64,000 nucleotides of DNA from positions 3,224,001 to 3,288,000 of the forward strand of contig CM022368.1 in NCBI GenBank assembly GCA_011800155.1, in the 5' to 3' direction. Of the stretch, positions 20,950-32,320 are shown one piece after another. The notes under the pieces are model-generated. The model made no database searches. It saw nothing but the letters and a program-made list of their open reading frames with translations, and was not told the DNA's origin. The translations under genes and the position numbers were made by a program. The stretch's first letter is position 1; each line of letters opens with the position of its first letter. Origin of the DNA: Flammulina velutipes (Eukaryota > Basidiomycota > Agaricomycetes > Agaricales > Physalacriaceae).

Positions 20950-23900
20950 TTAAAGTTGCTTGTCCTCCTCGAGATCGTGTACAAACTCCTTCGACACCGC
21001 CAACGTCTCCAGCTTGCTCTCCGCCTTCCTGCGTTCGAACATCCACGAGCAATCTAGCGACTCGCACTTGATCTCGTTCGGTGAGGGTAAGCTCGCACAG
21101 GACATACAGATTCGCTGAGTATCCAAGAACTGCTGCTCGATCACATGTGACTTGGTGAGAATCCCCGCCAACGTCGCTTTGATATCCTTCCGACACTCTC
21201 GACACACGCCGTCAGGCGCGCGCGCGCTGCACATAATGCACCGAACCCCGCTAAAATGATCGTCGATGTTAAACAGCTCAACGTTCAAGGGCTTCTTTTT
21301 CTTCGACGGCGATGATGGCCTATCAACCAACTTGACTTTGGGCATTCCGTCGTACCACTGGCGGACGTTGGCGCCTACCAGGTTGAATATGCGCTCCAGT
21401 GGTGGTATAAGGACGCGCGATATGTAGTAGTCCGCATCCAGAGCGGTTCGTCTGCACCGTGGTCAGTTCTAGAAGATATCGAGAGCTCAGACTTACGAAT
21501 TGTTTAATAGTTCTAGGGGAGATATGGCTTTGTCGACAAGGCGCGCGCCTCGTGCCCCTCGTGCGATGACATACGGTACTCGTTCGCCCCACTGCACCTC
21601 ATCGCGTGGATCCTGCAACGACCGCCGAGCAGCCACAACAGCCCCAGGTGGCGGCGGTCCGTGGTCACTAACCAAACGAGTGAATTAAGTCACAAGGCAT
21701 CCCAAAGCACATTTGACACACCTATACACCCCCATCTTAACTTCCTTCGCGAAGATGAAATCTTCCACAGACGCTCTGCCCTCCAGAAGCTTTGACCAAG
21801 ATCGACAACAATAAGCCTTCACCTGGCTGAGATCTTGCGTACGGAACAAAAGCCTACGTAACTCGTCAGAAACGTATATCCAACGGGAAAGACGCGCAAT
21901 CTACTTCAGGCAATTTTCCACCATCTTCTGCTGGGCGGGGATCCCGTCCCGACGGACAGTCTCTATGCCTTTGGCATCGAAGGTAGGCTCCGCATCGTCG
22001 ATGTTCTCATACTTGTACCCCACATAACGTTTCTTCGCCATCAAGACACAACCAAGGTACACTTTTTCGAACTTGAGTTTGATAGGCGCCGGGTTCATAG
22101 ACGTGATTGTATCTGCGATATCATGGCCAATGCGAAATGCTTGCTCTTTCGTCTTTCCTTGTAGGTGTCTGTGATTTAATGACCATGAGAAAAGTGCTTC
22201 CTGTAGAGCGGAAAAGGCAACGAACATGAACATGCTGTCTGTATCGCCGTAAACGACCTTGGCTCCCCACTTTGGTGTGGAATCGACTAGCGCGATTGCC
22301 TGGGGATCGTTCAATATACAAAATAAATGGATTAAAACATAAGTATGACCCACCTTCTCCAACGTCTCTCGACCGCTTTGGACGATGCTATCTGCAATCT
22401 CCACCGCTGGCATTCTTCCAGAGAACGTGGCGCTGGTATATCCATATGTAACGTTTGCAATGTACTTCAACCCTAGTTGTCGTGCATCGAGAACTTTGTG
22501 TAAGCCCTGTAAACAGTTAGACATGTCAAGTTTACAGCGAATTATCGAATTACCTTGTCGTCCTTGGCACCTTTCATAGCTTGCTTCACCATTACTCGTG
22601 TATCCAGAAGTTCAGCTAGCATGCGCCCCAAGAGACCCCTGCGAATCGATGGCTTTACATACACCATGCCGTTAGGTGACACTAAGTATAACCCGTTTAG
22701 TCAAACACACATAACACGAAGATCAACTCAACTCACCTTCAACATGATCCTTGAGCTTCTCGAGCAATCCACTCGGTATCCCAAGGTCCGTAACTCCCAA
22801 CTTATTCCGTCCCTCGAAGTCCACAGCACGACCAAGACAGGTCGAATAGCAATAGTTGTACGCAATCATGATCGAAGGGTACAACGACTGGAAGTCAAGC
22901 ACAACCACAGGACTGCTATAGAACGCCGATTGCGGCTCCATTATGAGAGGCATGCATTCCGCCGCGTTTTGTTTGCCAACCTACATGTACAGTTCCATGA
23001 TCAGTCAGCGTAGAAGGTATGAATGAACTCACGTCGGACTTGCTAGGAGATAGAAGAACGAAGCTTTCTGGTTTGGCGATGCGAAACATAAAAGATTCGA
23101 CTTTGAACTGAGAACCGCGGGTGATAACGGAGTAGAAGTCGACGCCGAAGACTCGAGCAAACTCTCTGCGGGTATTGTCAACGAACATGCAGACTTTTAC
23201 TTTCCAAAACAAGATGGAAACACACGCTGTTTTGTTTACCACGTCGGTCGCGTTTAGGATATCAAGCACCATCGAGGTTCGCGTTTTGAGATAGCGAAAT
23301 AAGATATTGAAGTTAGATGGCGATTCGCTGTAATACCACTCCGCTAAGCTAGCAGCAGAGTACTTGGGAGTCCTATGATAACGTTGTCGAAAAAGATAAC
23401 TCAGGAAAGGAGTCAAACGTACCTAACACGCAAAACATGAAAAACAACCTTTTCAAAGCTGTACACATTCAGAGTCAGCTCTGATCGCATTATTCTCCAG
23501 ACGTTGAGGACGTGTCTCCCGATGACCTTGAACGTTGTCGCCTTGCGCGTTTCCCACTGAACAGGACCCGTCCTGGAAGTAGCAGTTGTCGCTCTCGCTA
23601 TTAGCTCCGTCACATTCAAGCCTGAAAAGAATGATCAGGATATCGTACCAGTGATTCCAGTGCGACAAATTACCATGCGTATCCCCACGAGCTGCCAAAT
23701 AACTCCATGAAGAACCCTGAACTTCCCAACCAACCAAGATATCAGGATCCAGATCCACGACGGTGTCGATAATAGTGTTGAGTAGCTCTATCTCGTCGCG
23801 TACTTTTTCGGTCTTGAAGTTTCGTATGCGATTCGGGTCCAGATATCCTGATTCGATGACTATAATTCCTTCCACTCGGGGTGAGTCCTCCGATGATTGG

Positions 23901-26343
23901 AAGGAGTAGAAGAGGGCTACTATGGCATCTTCTTCTGGATCAGGTAGTTTCATCCTGCGGGAGGGTGCTAGATGGTCTAAGCCTTTCTCCAACTACCGAG
24001 AGAATTACGGGATGCCCACCGAAGATCTCGAGAGATAGAACAGACATGTCATGCCTCCGTAAAGTGTCAGAAGACGATATGGGTGTTGATACCAAGTTGT
24101 AGATGTTGGCTTGTGTCGGGCCCTCGATCTAATCCAATGTCAGTACTGGTTTGCTATTGAAGGAGAGCTGCAACTTTACTTGAGATCGAAAGTTTGCCGT
24201 GTTTGGAAGGGGCTTCTTGCTTTTTCCCTCCTCCGATTTTAACCATTCCTTGACTTCCCTAACACTCGGGGGATGGCTAGCGTACTCCCACCCAGTGATG
24301 CCTGTGATATCTTCTCCAGATGCGGGGTCACCGAAAAGAGGATTGCTCCATTTCTCTAGGTTCTTGATTCCTTGACCACCTTGGAGGCGGAATACGCGGC
24401 CACCATATTCACGGGGACGCTTGGGTGCATCGCGAGCGTTGGAGTAATGAGGAGCGCGATAAATCTTGAAAGGGATCTCGTAAACGTCCAGAGATTCAAG
24501 AAGTTCTGTAGTTGATGGAGGAGGGATTGCGTATACATAGCTGTTCTTATTGGATCTTAACGTGACATCGGAATGAAGTCGGAATGTTTGATCTGTGAGT
24601 TGGGTCGACGAGGGTTCTTCTCGCGTCACGAATTCAGTGGTAGATGACTGAAATAGAGAGGCATCAACATATGGACAATGCGGGAAATAGAAACATACTG
24701 ATGCTACAGCCGACCTGTGTATATGGGTAAGTATTCAACAAAGAAAGCTAGGGAACCTTCTTTACCGTTTATTATGAGATGGAGAGGCTGCGCGGGCAGA
24801 TCGTTGATCTCTGGAGGAATGAAATGAGCAAACCTTAGCCCTATGGCTTGGACATTTGCATACCTGGACACATTGTGTACCTCTGGGTAGATTAATGGTC
24901 CTTTGAACTTTCCTCCTCCACTGAACGGACTAAAATATTGCATCAGGACAACATATGAATGAGGTGAGGGAGAAACCTACTCTATATCTCCCGCTGAAGC
25001 GACGGCGTCTTCATCATCGGAGTTCACATATACCACATCGTGCCGTCCACCTTCTGCGTCATCCTCTCCGGGGCGTTGATCCACGTCAAAATGATCGTGT
25101 GTATCTCGAACATTATCCCATGCGCGCTCCTCCACACGGTCAGAGATCTCCTGGCTAGACGCAAGTTCCACATCAATATCACCCTCCGGAGCTTCAGTCA
25201 CGGTGGTCCCGACACCTTTCTCAACAACCGGCTCGTCAGAACGCTCAGGTCGCCAAACCTTTAATTCAGCCTCCCATAGTGCTTCAACACTCTCGAAGGT
25301 GGACATGGTGTATCGATACCACGTACCGGGTGGTTCGTCGATTTGAATGTCGAGTCGTTCTTGTTCTATTTTCTTCCTGATAGAATCCCACCAGCGCATT
25401 TCCATGATCCAATCCGCGCCTTTGCCTCGTGACGCTGCACTGGGGTCGACTGGCATGGCGGGTGTTGATGATAGTCCTCGAGCCTCCCTTCGCTTGCGTT
25501 CGTCCTCCCATAGTTCCCGAACACTGGGGATAAAAGGCTCGTTTGGCATCGGGGGCGAGGGAATCTTGAGCTCATGGTGATAATTGCGTGCTGCCAATGT
25601 ATGTCTGTTCAGGATGTGAAAGGCGTGCGCGTCAAGCTCAAGTCCCATGCGAGATTGACGGTGGTGGGGGGAGAGTTCAAATTGGCTCTCGTTTGCGTCT
25701 TCATCGTCATCTCTTCCTCGCTTCATGGCTTGGCCAAGATTGATCCATCCACATCCATAAAGTCCAAAGTCTGACAAGAACTGAAGTGTGAAATTTAAGT
25801 GACTTTCAAAGACGCGAAAACGAGTGCCCATGACAGTTCCGGACTGGAGAAGAGTGACAGTGCGGTTGACCATAGATGGGTCTATGATGTAGACTTTGAG
25901 AAACGGCGCATAGGACGAGTGGAAGCCGTAAAAGTGGATGCCCTTGACTAGCAATACGGCGCGTACGTACTGCGCCTTTGACTGGATATCTCTCTTCAAC
26001 GAGACGATGATGGCTTGATTTAACGCGCGATGCAGCCTGTCCGCGTACTGTCTGACTGTCGGGCGGTCACTGACAACGAGTCAAACGGAGATGGAGTGCG
26101 CATACCTTGTCGGCCGTTCATATCACCACTGTACTCGACGAAGAAGTACGGATAGACCTGATGGATGTGCAGACAACATTTCTTTCCGAGTGAAGAGGGC
26201 CCAAAGATACGAATGACTGGGACTTTTGGCAGCCGTGCGTTGTCGAGCGGTCCTGGCGGTTGCAGAATATGATCAATTTCATTTATCTGCACGCGTACGA
26301 CTGGTCTTTGGCCTTGCTCGCTAGAATGAGAGTCATAGGACAT
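20950..26343 (-). CDS. REV3: DNA polymerase zeta catalytic subunit
   Basis: Family B polymerase for translesion synthesis and damage-induced mutagenesis; works with Rev7 and Pol31/Pol32. The ATG at 26343 starts MSYDSHSSEQG, and the Rev3 N-terminal block (KVPVIRIFGPSSLGKKCCLH, then YPYFFVEYSGD) follows at once. A central region holds NLEKWSNPLFGDPASGEDIT-type Rev3 sequence. The degenerate exonuclease region reads DPDILVGWEVQGSSWSYLA. Polymerase motif A is DFQSLYPSIMIAYNYCYSTC, motif B region KYIANVTYGYTSATFSGRMP, motif C YGDTDSMF, then KKRYVGYKYEN. The C-terminus carries two cysteine clusters: zinc-type CysA (CIMCSARAPDGVCREC) and CysB (CMSC..KCESLDC), which binds the iron-sulfur cluster and Pol31 in yeast. 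Many short introns; about 1,500 residues. All catalytic aspartates are present. Confidence 0.95.
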
Positions 26344-26921
26344 GGTAGTCGTGAAGTAACACGGAAAGTAATGGTGAACATGCTGGGTAAGACAAGATCA
26401 ATAAGTGCTTAGAAGTCAGGGGTGTTCACAAATAAGATATACAATACTTAATATCGAGTCTTCATTGAATTGGTTTAAAAGAATTTTGAAAAGGGTCCTT
26501 TACAGCGCGGAGAGATAAATCACCTTCCTCGACGTTCTACTCATACTATGACCTATCAATATAAGGAAGAGCTTGCTTATAGTGCCCTTCTCCACGCACA
26601 GAGGAATTATAAGGACCTACTAGTACCACTCGGATTTCCTGAGGCCGGATAGGGAATAAAGAAATAAATTCCCAAAAGGGAAAGGAGAAAAGAGAGAAAG
26701 TCGTTTTATTCTCTCATCATTTTTCCTTCGCATGAATGCTGTCCAAGAAGGTGTCTACTAGATACCCTCGTGCCATCAGAATTTTCTGAAGACCCAGCGG
26801 CGGCACTAGCATATATGAATGATTGTTTGCTCGAATAATCGAATTTGGACCGTATCGGGGATGATGCCTCCCACATGGTGGAATAGCGAGCCCAAACGGG
26901 AAAATGAACCCTAATGCTTGA
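26344..26921. other. Intergenic, no gene seen
   Basis: Upstream of REV3. A minus-strand open stretch over 26717-26950 lacks an ATG and matches no family I recognise. AT-rich tracts occur near 26460 and 26650. Confidence 0.5.
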
Positions 26922-27161
26922 GCCTCTCTTTCGTTTCGATACCTGGCCAACGAACTGGTACAAATTCTCCGAGCGATGGATGAGCGTGGATGGCATCACC
27001 ACTTGATCTATGACGGGTCCATCTTACAGGACAAGGACGGGAAGGTTTACCTGACAGATTTTAGCGACGTAAAGCGAGCAGAGGAATGCGATCCCGCGAG
27101 GGATCATTGTGACGATCGAGAGATACTGGCTAAGTCTAGCCATTCGTTGGATTCGAAATAG
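26922..27161 (+). pseudogene. Orphan 3' fragment of the kinase-like family
   Basis: About 80 codons that match only the last part of the two kinase-like genes at 8351-12524. They read ILRAMDERGWHHHLIYDGS, then ILQDKDGKVYLTDFSDVKRA and EECDPARDHCDDREILA, against ILRAMHERGWHHHYVND, DKDGKVYLTDFGSSMRA and EECDPAENRCDDR in copy A. DFG has become DFS and the catalytic loop is degenerate. An in-frame TGA at 26919-26921 closes the upstream side, and no upstream exons of the family are visible. It is on the opposite strand and 14 kb away from the intact pair, so it is a dispersed relic rather than part of the tandem array. The frame itself is still open to TAG at 27161, so a short expressed peptide cannot be excluded. 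Confidence 0.75.
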
Positions 27162-27426
27162 AGCCTATTTGCACCAATAAATATATTCCGAGAGACAATA
27201 AAGGATTCTGGGAAGAACTTCGACTCGAATCTTCAAAAACAAGGTTGGTCCGACCTCCCAGTAACCCTCTACTGAGATTATCTATGTCCATGACCGCTTC
27301 TCATAAATCCCTCGAGACTAAATTGGACGAAGAACAAATAGCGAGTAAAATGTGCAGGTCCGGAGCCACAGATAGCAAAAAGATGTGATAAATGAAACAT
27401 GTCCGTCCGTCCGTCCAGAAGCCCAC

Positions 27427-29118
27427 TTACTTCCTAAGTGCATTCCCACTCAAGGTCCTCATCCTCGGCGTACCCGACCCATCGCTCACCTCCAAATGAT
27501 GCCTCCCACTAGCCGGCGACCTCGACGCAGACCTCCCCGCCCCTGCCCCCGCCCCCAAACCCAACTTCATCTGCCCAAACTCATCCGTCAACCCAGGCGC
27601 CACATCCATACTAGGCAACGAGTTCCTATTCATCGTCGACGTCAGCCGGGGCATCGTCATGCTCCTCGTATGCGGCAGCGCAGGCATCGGAAGCATCATC
27701 TGTGGTGGGACGAGGTTCATCTGCGGAACAGGCGCATTCTTCAGGTTCGGGATCTGCACGGTTTCGGGCTCGAGGAGGATTTGGAGGGCGAGCATACCGA
27801 GGAAGGCATCGTTGCCTGTGTTGTGGGGGGTGACCATGCCGCCGCCCATGGGGATGGGCCCGCCCACGCCACCAACGACGCCCATGAGGGACCGTACGAT
27901 GTTGTCGAGCGTCATTGACGAGCCGGGTTGGCGGGAAGGCATGTCGCCCCGTCTCCCGGCTGCGAAGAGGGAACGCTCGAAGGCTTGGGCATCTAGGATC
28001 GCGATGTTTGAAGGGAGCTTGATTCCCATTTCTTCGAGTTTTGCGAGGAGCTGGCTGCTTCCACCGTAGGTCACGAGAACGAGGGTGTTGGAGGACGTTT
28101 CTGATTCGGGAGAGGATAGACTCCTGTGATTGCAATTAGGCGTGCATGTATATGGACTTGGAAGGAAACTTTTAACGAACGTGATGACTGCACCGAGAAC
28201 TTGCGTGATTTTAGACTTGCCTATAATTTGCGTGTCGCCGAACGCGTATGCCCAAGGGTAGGTTGGGTTTATACGATTTATAGTTTTTGAGGAGTACTCG
28301 GACGTCACATAATGTCCTACACTAAGACAAGATGAGCGCGTCTAACGAGTTCAAGCCGAGGTCGTACCGATAATTAACATCGGGGACGGGCGGCCACTGG
28401 CCTTGACTGAGTTTTATCAGTGCCGATCCTTAAGAGAGACGAACAAGCACATACGCATCCAAGACCCCGCACCGAGCGGCCGCATAACCCCATTCCAGAC
28501 AACTCTTCTCGTTTCGCTCACTCCACGCGAAAGAGAGCGTCAAGTACGTCTTTGAGCGTGCGCGCCACAGGGGAATAATGACGGAGGGATCCCCCGCGCG
28601 AATGCGTATCTGGGGAGCCCATAAACACCCACATCGGAAGACATCAGGTAATAACGTGGCGCACCTTGACGGCGGAGAGTTCCGCGGCTGGGAGGGTGGC
28701 ATGCAGTTTCTTGTACGCCGTCCAGTCTGACACGTGCCGCATATGGCGCTGGCTATTAGAGAAGGGTGTTATATGCAGGATGTTGGGTGGCGTCGGCAGT
28801 GTTTCTCCGAACCTATCGGAAATGAGCAAGTCTTGCTTATTCTTCTTACGAATAAACACACCTCGTCTTTACCATCTTGACGAATGCACCGAGACTGCCC
28901 GGGCGCGTTACAATGTGCGCCTGGCCCGTTTCTGCATCGGTGAGCGTTATTACCGGCCATGAGAAGGACAGGAAAGCCTGAAAGGAGGAGAAGAGATGGC
29001 CCCATGAACGGTCGTACCACGGAATGTTGTGTATTTGAAAGTAGCCAATGTATGCTGAATATATTGAATGCAGAGACAGCGTCCAGCCAGAAGGCTCTAC
29101 CAGTGTAAAATCGGCCAT
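27427..29118 (-). CDS. DEDDh-exonuclease-like protein, Gfd2/YDR514C-type fold, catalytic residues altered
   Basis: Function unknown. The ATG at 29118 (MADFTLVEPSGWTLSLHSIY) begins a chain of about six exons. The middle resembles the RNase H-like DEDDh domain of fungal Gfd2/YDR514C proteins. The first strand reads TYLTLSFAWSERNEKSCLEW, followed by VNYRVGHYVTSEYSSKTINR, AYAFGDTQIIG, TLVLVTYGGSSQLLAKLEEM, LPSNIAILDAQAFERSL, and the terminal H..D motif in PHNTGNDAFLGMLALQILL. Relatives usually have D-x-E in strand one (here S-F-A) and an aspartate in GHD-like sequence (here YGGSS), so three acidic ligands look lost while HN.GND remains. The C-terminus is Met/Pro/Gly-rich and disordered. It starts 61 bases after the MRPL46 stop on the same strand. 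Fold assignment is by eye. Confidence 0.65.
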
Positions 29119-29179
29119 GGTGGTCAGTGGCAGAAGAATGAATCGGAGATGCCGGACGCGGCTATAAATTCTACGGTAT

Positions 29180-30183
29180 TCAACGATCGGATAGTATGTC
29201 TTTGATTCCATTCCAGTAATGCGCGTCCACCCTCTGTTCAATCTCCTCCTTTGTTAGCCACTCAAAGTCCTTCACAGCTTCGGTGGGCTGCACCTGGCCA
29301 GCCATTATGTGGCCCTTGTAGAAGAACGTTACTTGCTACATAGTTCGTTCAGCATGAATATCAATAAAACGTGAAGCTGGTACTTGCCGGACTTGGTGTT
29401 GGCGGACGGTAGGCGCCAGCTGGAATTCGACTGACGATCCATGTGTCCATGAAATGATTGCACTGCTCGTTCAATGTTCTTTGGGCGGCCTGCACGGTGT
29501 CAGAGCCTATCAATAAATTGAACGTAGCAACGCACTTGGTGCAACAGCTCTTGCTCGTTCAACCCTCCCTCAGGGAACCGCCACACCTCCGAGCCACCCT
29601 CCACAGCTTTCACCAGCAAATAAATATTGCGAGTCCCCGCACGATCCAGACTTTTATAATCCTTCTCCAAGTCCGAAGGATGCACGCGCGGCATCATCGC
29701 TTCGTGTTCTCCCTCTTGTTCCGCCAGCTGCGCCGCTGCTGCTTTTTGTGCTTCGAACTTTTCCTTGTCCATCACGTCCTCCCGACCGAACGAGGGGCCA
29801 AATGCACTTGATTCCCGCTTCATTTCTTCGACCCGGAAACGCGTCTCGAGGATGGAGCCTTCCTTGAAGTAGAATTCGTGGGGGAAGGGATTGTGTAGTG
29901 CGCGCCGTAGACGACCTTGGTATGCGTGGTAGGACCGTTCAAAGTCGGTGAGGTCCCGGGTGAGGAGCGGGGAGCGGTTGAGGATGACGGCGGTGTGTAT
30001 GGCTGGTTTTGGTCCCTTTTTTGGCGGAGGGTGCTGGACTTGTTCAGCGGGGACGTTGTCGACGGCTGTTGCTAATGAACGCGACACTAAGAAGGAGGTA
30101 AGTCGTAGTTCTACACAGGGAAACAGAGGCAATATACAGAAAGACCGTCGACTACATGTCGAGAGCACACTTCGCGACAACAT
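29180..30183 (-). CDS. MRPL46: Mitochondrial large-subunit ribosomal protein mL46
   Basis: Structural protein of the mitochondrial ribosome with a NUDIX-like fold that has lost hydrolase function. The ATG at 30183 gives an arginine- and serine-rich presequence (MLSRSVLSTCSRRSFCILP). Next come AIHTAVILNRSPLLTRDLTD, FERSYHAYQGRLRRAL, LEKDYKSLDRAGTRNIYLLV, and WRFPEGGLNEQELLHQ at the position of the NUDIX box. The C-terminal exons read AAQRTLNEQC..., FYKGHIMAGQVQPTEAVKDF, EWLTKEEIEQRVDAHYWNGI and KDILSDR. Total about 320 residues, typical for fungal mL46. The upstream VMA13 gene is divergent, with 135 bases between the start codons. Confidence 0.9.
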
Positions 30184-30318
30184 CGCAGGTGAGAACGAAT
30201 AATTTAATTACGTAATTCCGAATACTTTAGGAAGTGATTGATCGAGGCCACGTGGAGCGTGGGAGTCGCGCTGATTGCTGGCTTGGCCGGATTTGGTTTC
30301 ATCATAGGCTCAGCTGCA

Positions 30319-32139
30319 ATGTCGGTGTCGCTCGTATCCAATGACTATCTCAAGTCCGCCTCGGCCAATGTCAGGTCAAAATCTGTGCCCTGGGAGGTGC
30401 GCCACACTATCCTTCTTGATGTCGCCGTCGCAGTCATTAAACGTCAAACAGGGTTACCAGCGAGCAGATCTCGTCACCTTGGAAGAACTCGCGCTCATAA
30501 AGAAGGTCGACAGACAACCAAAGGCGAAGATAGAGTCAGTGCTGCTCTCAGATGGACCGACATACGCCTTGCTGTATCTTCGTCTCCTCAAGAAGCTTAC
30601 GCGGGTCGATACTATCCAAATCATCCTCGTTCTTATTGCAGATTCTCTGACCGGTGCGTCCAGTAACGACCCAACTACCATCCCTTTAAATTCGTCTCGT
30701 AGATCACGAAGAACGGGTTGCTCTCTACACCCGAACCACAGAAGTCGAGCCAGACCTACCCCATGGCCCGCTACTCAAGTACGTCCTCCTGCTCTCCTGC
30801 CGATATAAAATCTTAATGATTCGTCCAGAGCGCTATCAGAAAGCGACGATGAATTCACGCAACTCAAAGCTGCCCAAATCCTCACAATCCTACTTTGGTA
30901 AGTCATCTCCACACCTGCCTTGCATCGCTAACACTACTCCAGTGGTGACAAGATATCCCCGCTCCCCACGCACATCATCCACACATACATCAACTCCATG
31001 TCTAACTTTGTGCAACATTCCTCCGCCAATAAACGCGACGTCGCCGTGCAATGCCTAGAAGCTCTTCTAACCCGCCAAGATTGTCGTCAGGCCGTCTGGG
31101 CTGCTCAAGGCATAACCAACGGGTAACATACATCGTTCAGTACCACATATCAACTCAACCCCGCCTCGTAGATTCATGGAAATCTTGAGACACAGCCCAA
31201 CATCCCAAATGAGCTACCAAGTCGCGTTCTCTCTCTGGCTCCTGTCATTCGAACAGAATATTGCGGAAGAAATGGACAAGTACGTGTAGCTCAGTGATTC
31301 ATCTGCACACGTAGTATTAACGCGAACGCAGGAAATGCAACATAATACCCCTTTTGATAGATGTAGCAAAGAGCGCCGCGAAGGAAAAGGTCATCCGTGT
31401 CATTGTTGCCACCTTCCGTGTGCGTTTTTCCTCACACTCACGGCTTCAGCCAGGATTCTCATCCCATTTTCAGAACCTTGTTGTCAAAGCGCCCGAGGTC
31501 AATCTTCCAGCGATGCTTGTATCCCAACTCCTGCCCTTCACGAAGAGTTTGAGCGGCAGAAAATGGTCGGATGAGGATATCATGGAGGATATCCAGTTCT
31601 TGAAAGATGAATTGACTGTTAATTTCCAGAGCATGACGTACGCTTTTCTTCTCTCTGTGTGTGTTGGCACTACATTGACATTCGATGCAGAACGTACGAC
31701 GAGTATGCGTCCGAGTTGACCTCTGGGCACTTGTCATGGACGCCTGTGCACGAGTCAGACGATTTCTGGAAGGAGAATGCTACAAAACTCAATGAACAAG
31801 ATTGTCAACAGCTCAAGTGGGTGTTTACCTTAATTGTCACGATTTGAGGCTTAACTGCGTGTAGAACACTCCTCAAACTGTTGAATGAGTCGCAAGACCC
31901 TCTGGTTCTGGCGGTGGCTGCCCATGATGTTGGCCAATATGTAAAGCACTGTGATCGTGGCAAGAAGTACGCGTGTTTTTGTCCTGTATTCCTCTGTGCT
32001 AATCATGCGTAGATTGGTGACTGACCTTGGAGGTAAAGCGCGGGTTATGGAGCTGATGACCCATAATAATTCGGACGTGCGGTACCGTGCTTTGCTGTCT
32101 GTTCAGCAGCTTGTGAGTCAGCCTTGGGTGACTGTATGA
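30319..32139 (+). CDS. VMA13: V-type proton ATPase subunit H
   Basis: Regulatory V1 subunit that activates ATP hydrolysis in the assembled vacuolar pump and silences free V1. The ATG at 30319 starts MSVSLVSNDYLKSASANVRS, followed by KSVPWEGYQRADLVTLEELA. Armadillo/HEAT-type blocks come next: LSDGPTYALLYLRLLKKLTR, ILVLIADSLTDHEERVALY, GDKISPLPTHIIHTYINSMS, KRDVAVQCLEALLTRQDCRQ, MSYQVAFSLWLLSFEQNIAE, SLSGRKWSDEDIMEDIQFLK, ELTSGHLSWTPVHESDDFWK and NNSDVRYRALLSVQQLVSQP. The protein ends WVTV. About 440 residues after removing roughly nine short introns. AATAAA lies about 40 bases past the stop. The last codons of this gene mark the left breakpoint of the duplication that follows. Confidence 0.94.
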
Positions 32140-32320
32140 GAAGAGAGACCAACTGTGTATGGACATTAGTATACCTCTTTAATAAAACGTGCCTGGTCCG
32201 AATATTTAGGTTCTCAGTTCCCAATCAATTGAGTTGCAGTATAAAACGGTGAAATTACGCGCAGTCTTCAGCAGGCTGTTGCCAACTCCCGTCAGAGCCC
32301 AGCACCGTTACATCTCTAAA

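Noticed and set aside
26717..26950. Minus-strand open stretch beginning ARYRNEREAQALG, which faintly recalls the N-terminal hinge of some fungal P450s
   Set aside because: It has no ATG, the similarity ends after about a dozen residues, and it overlaps the better-supported kinase-family fragment on the other strand.
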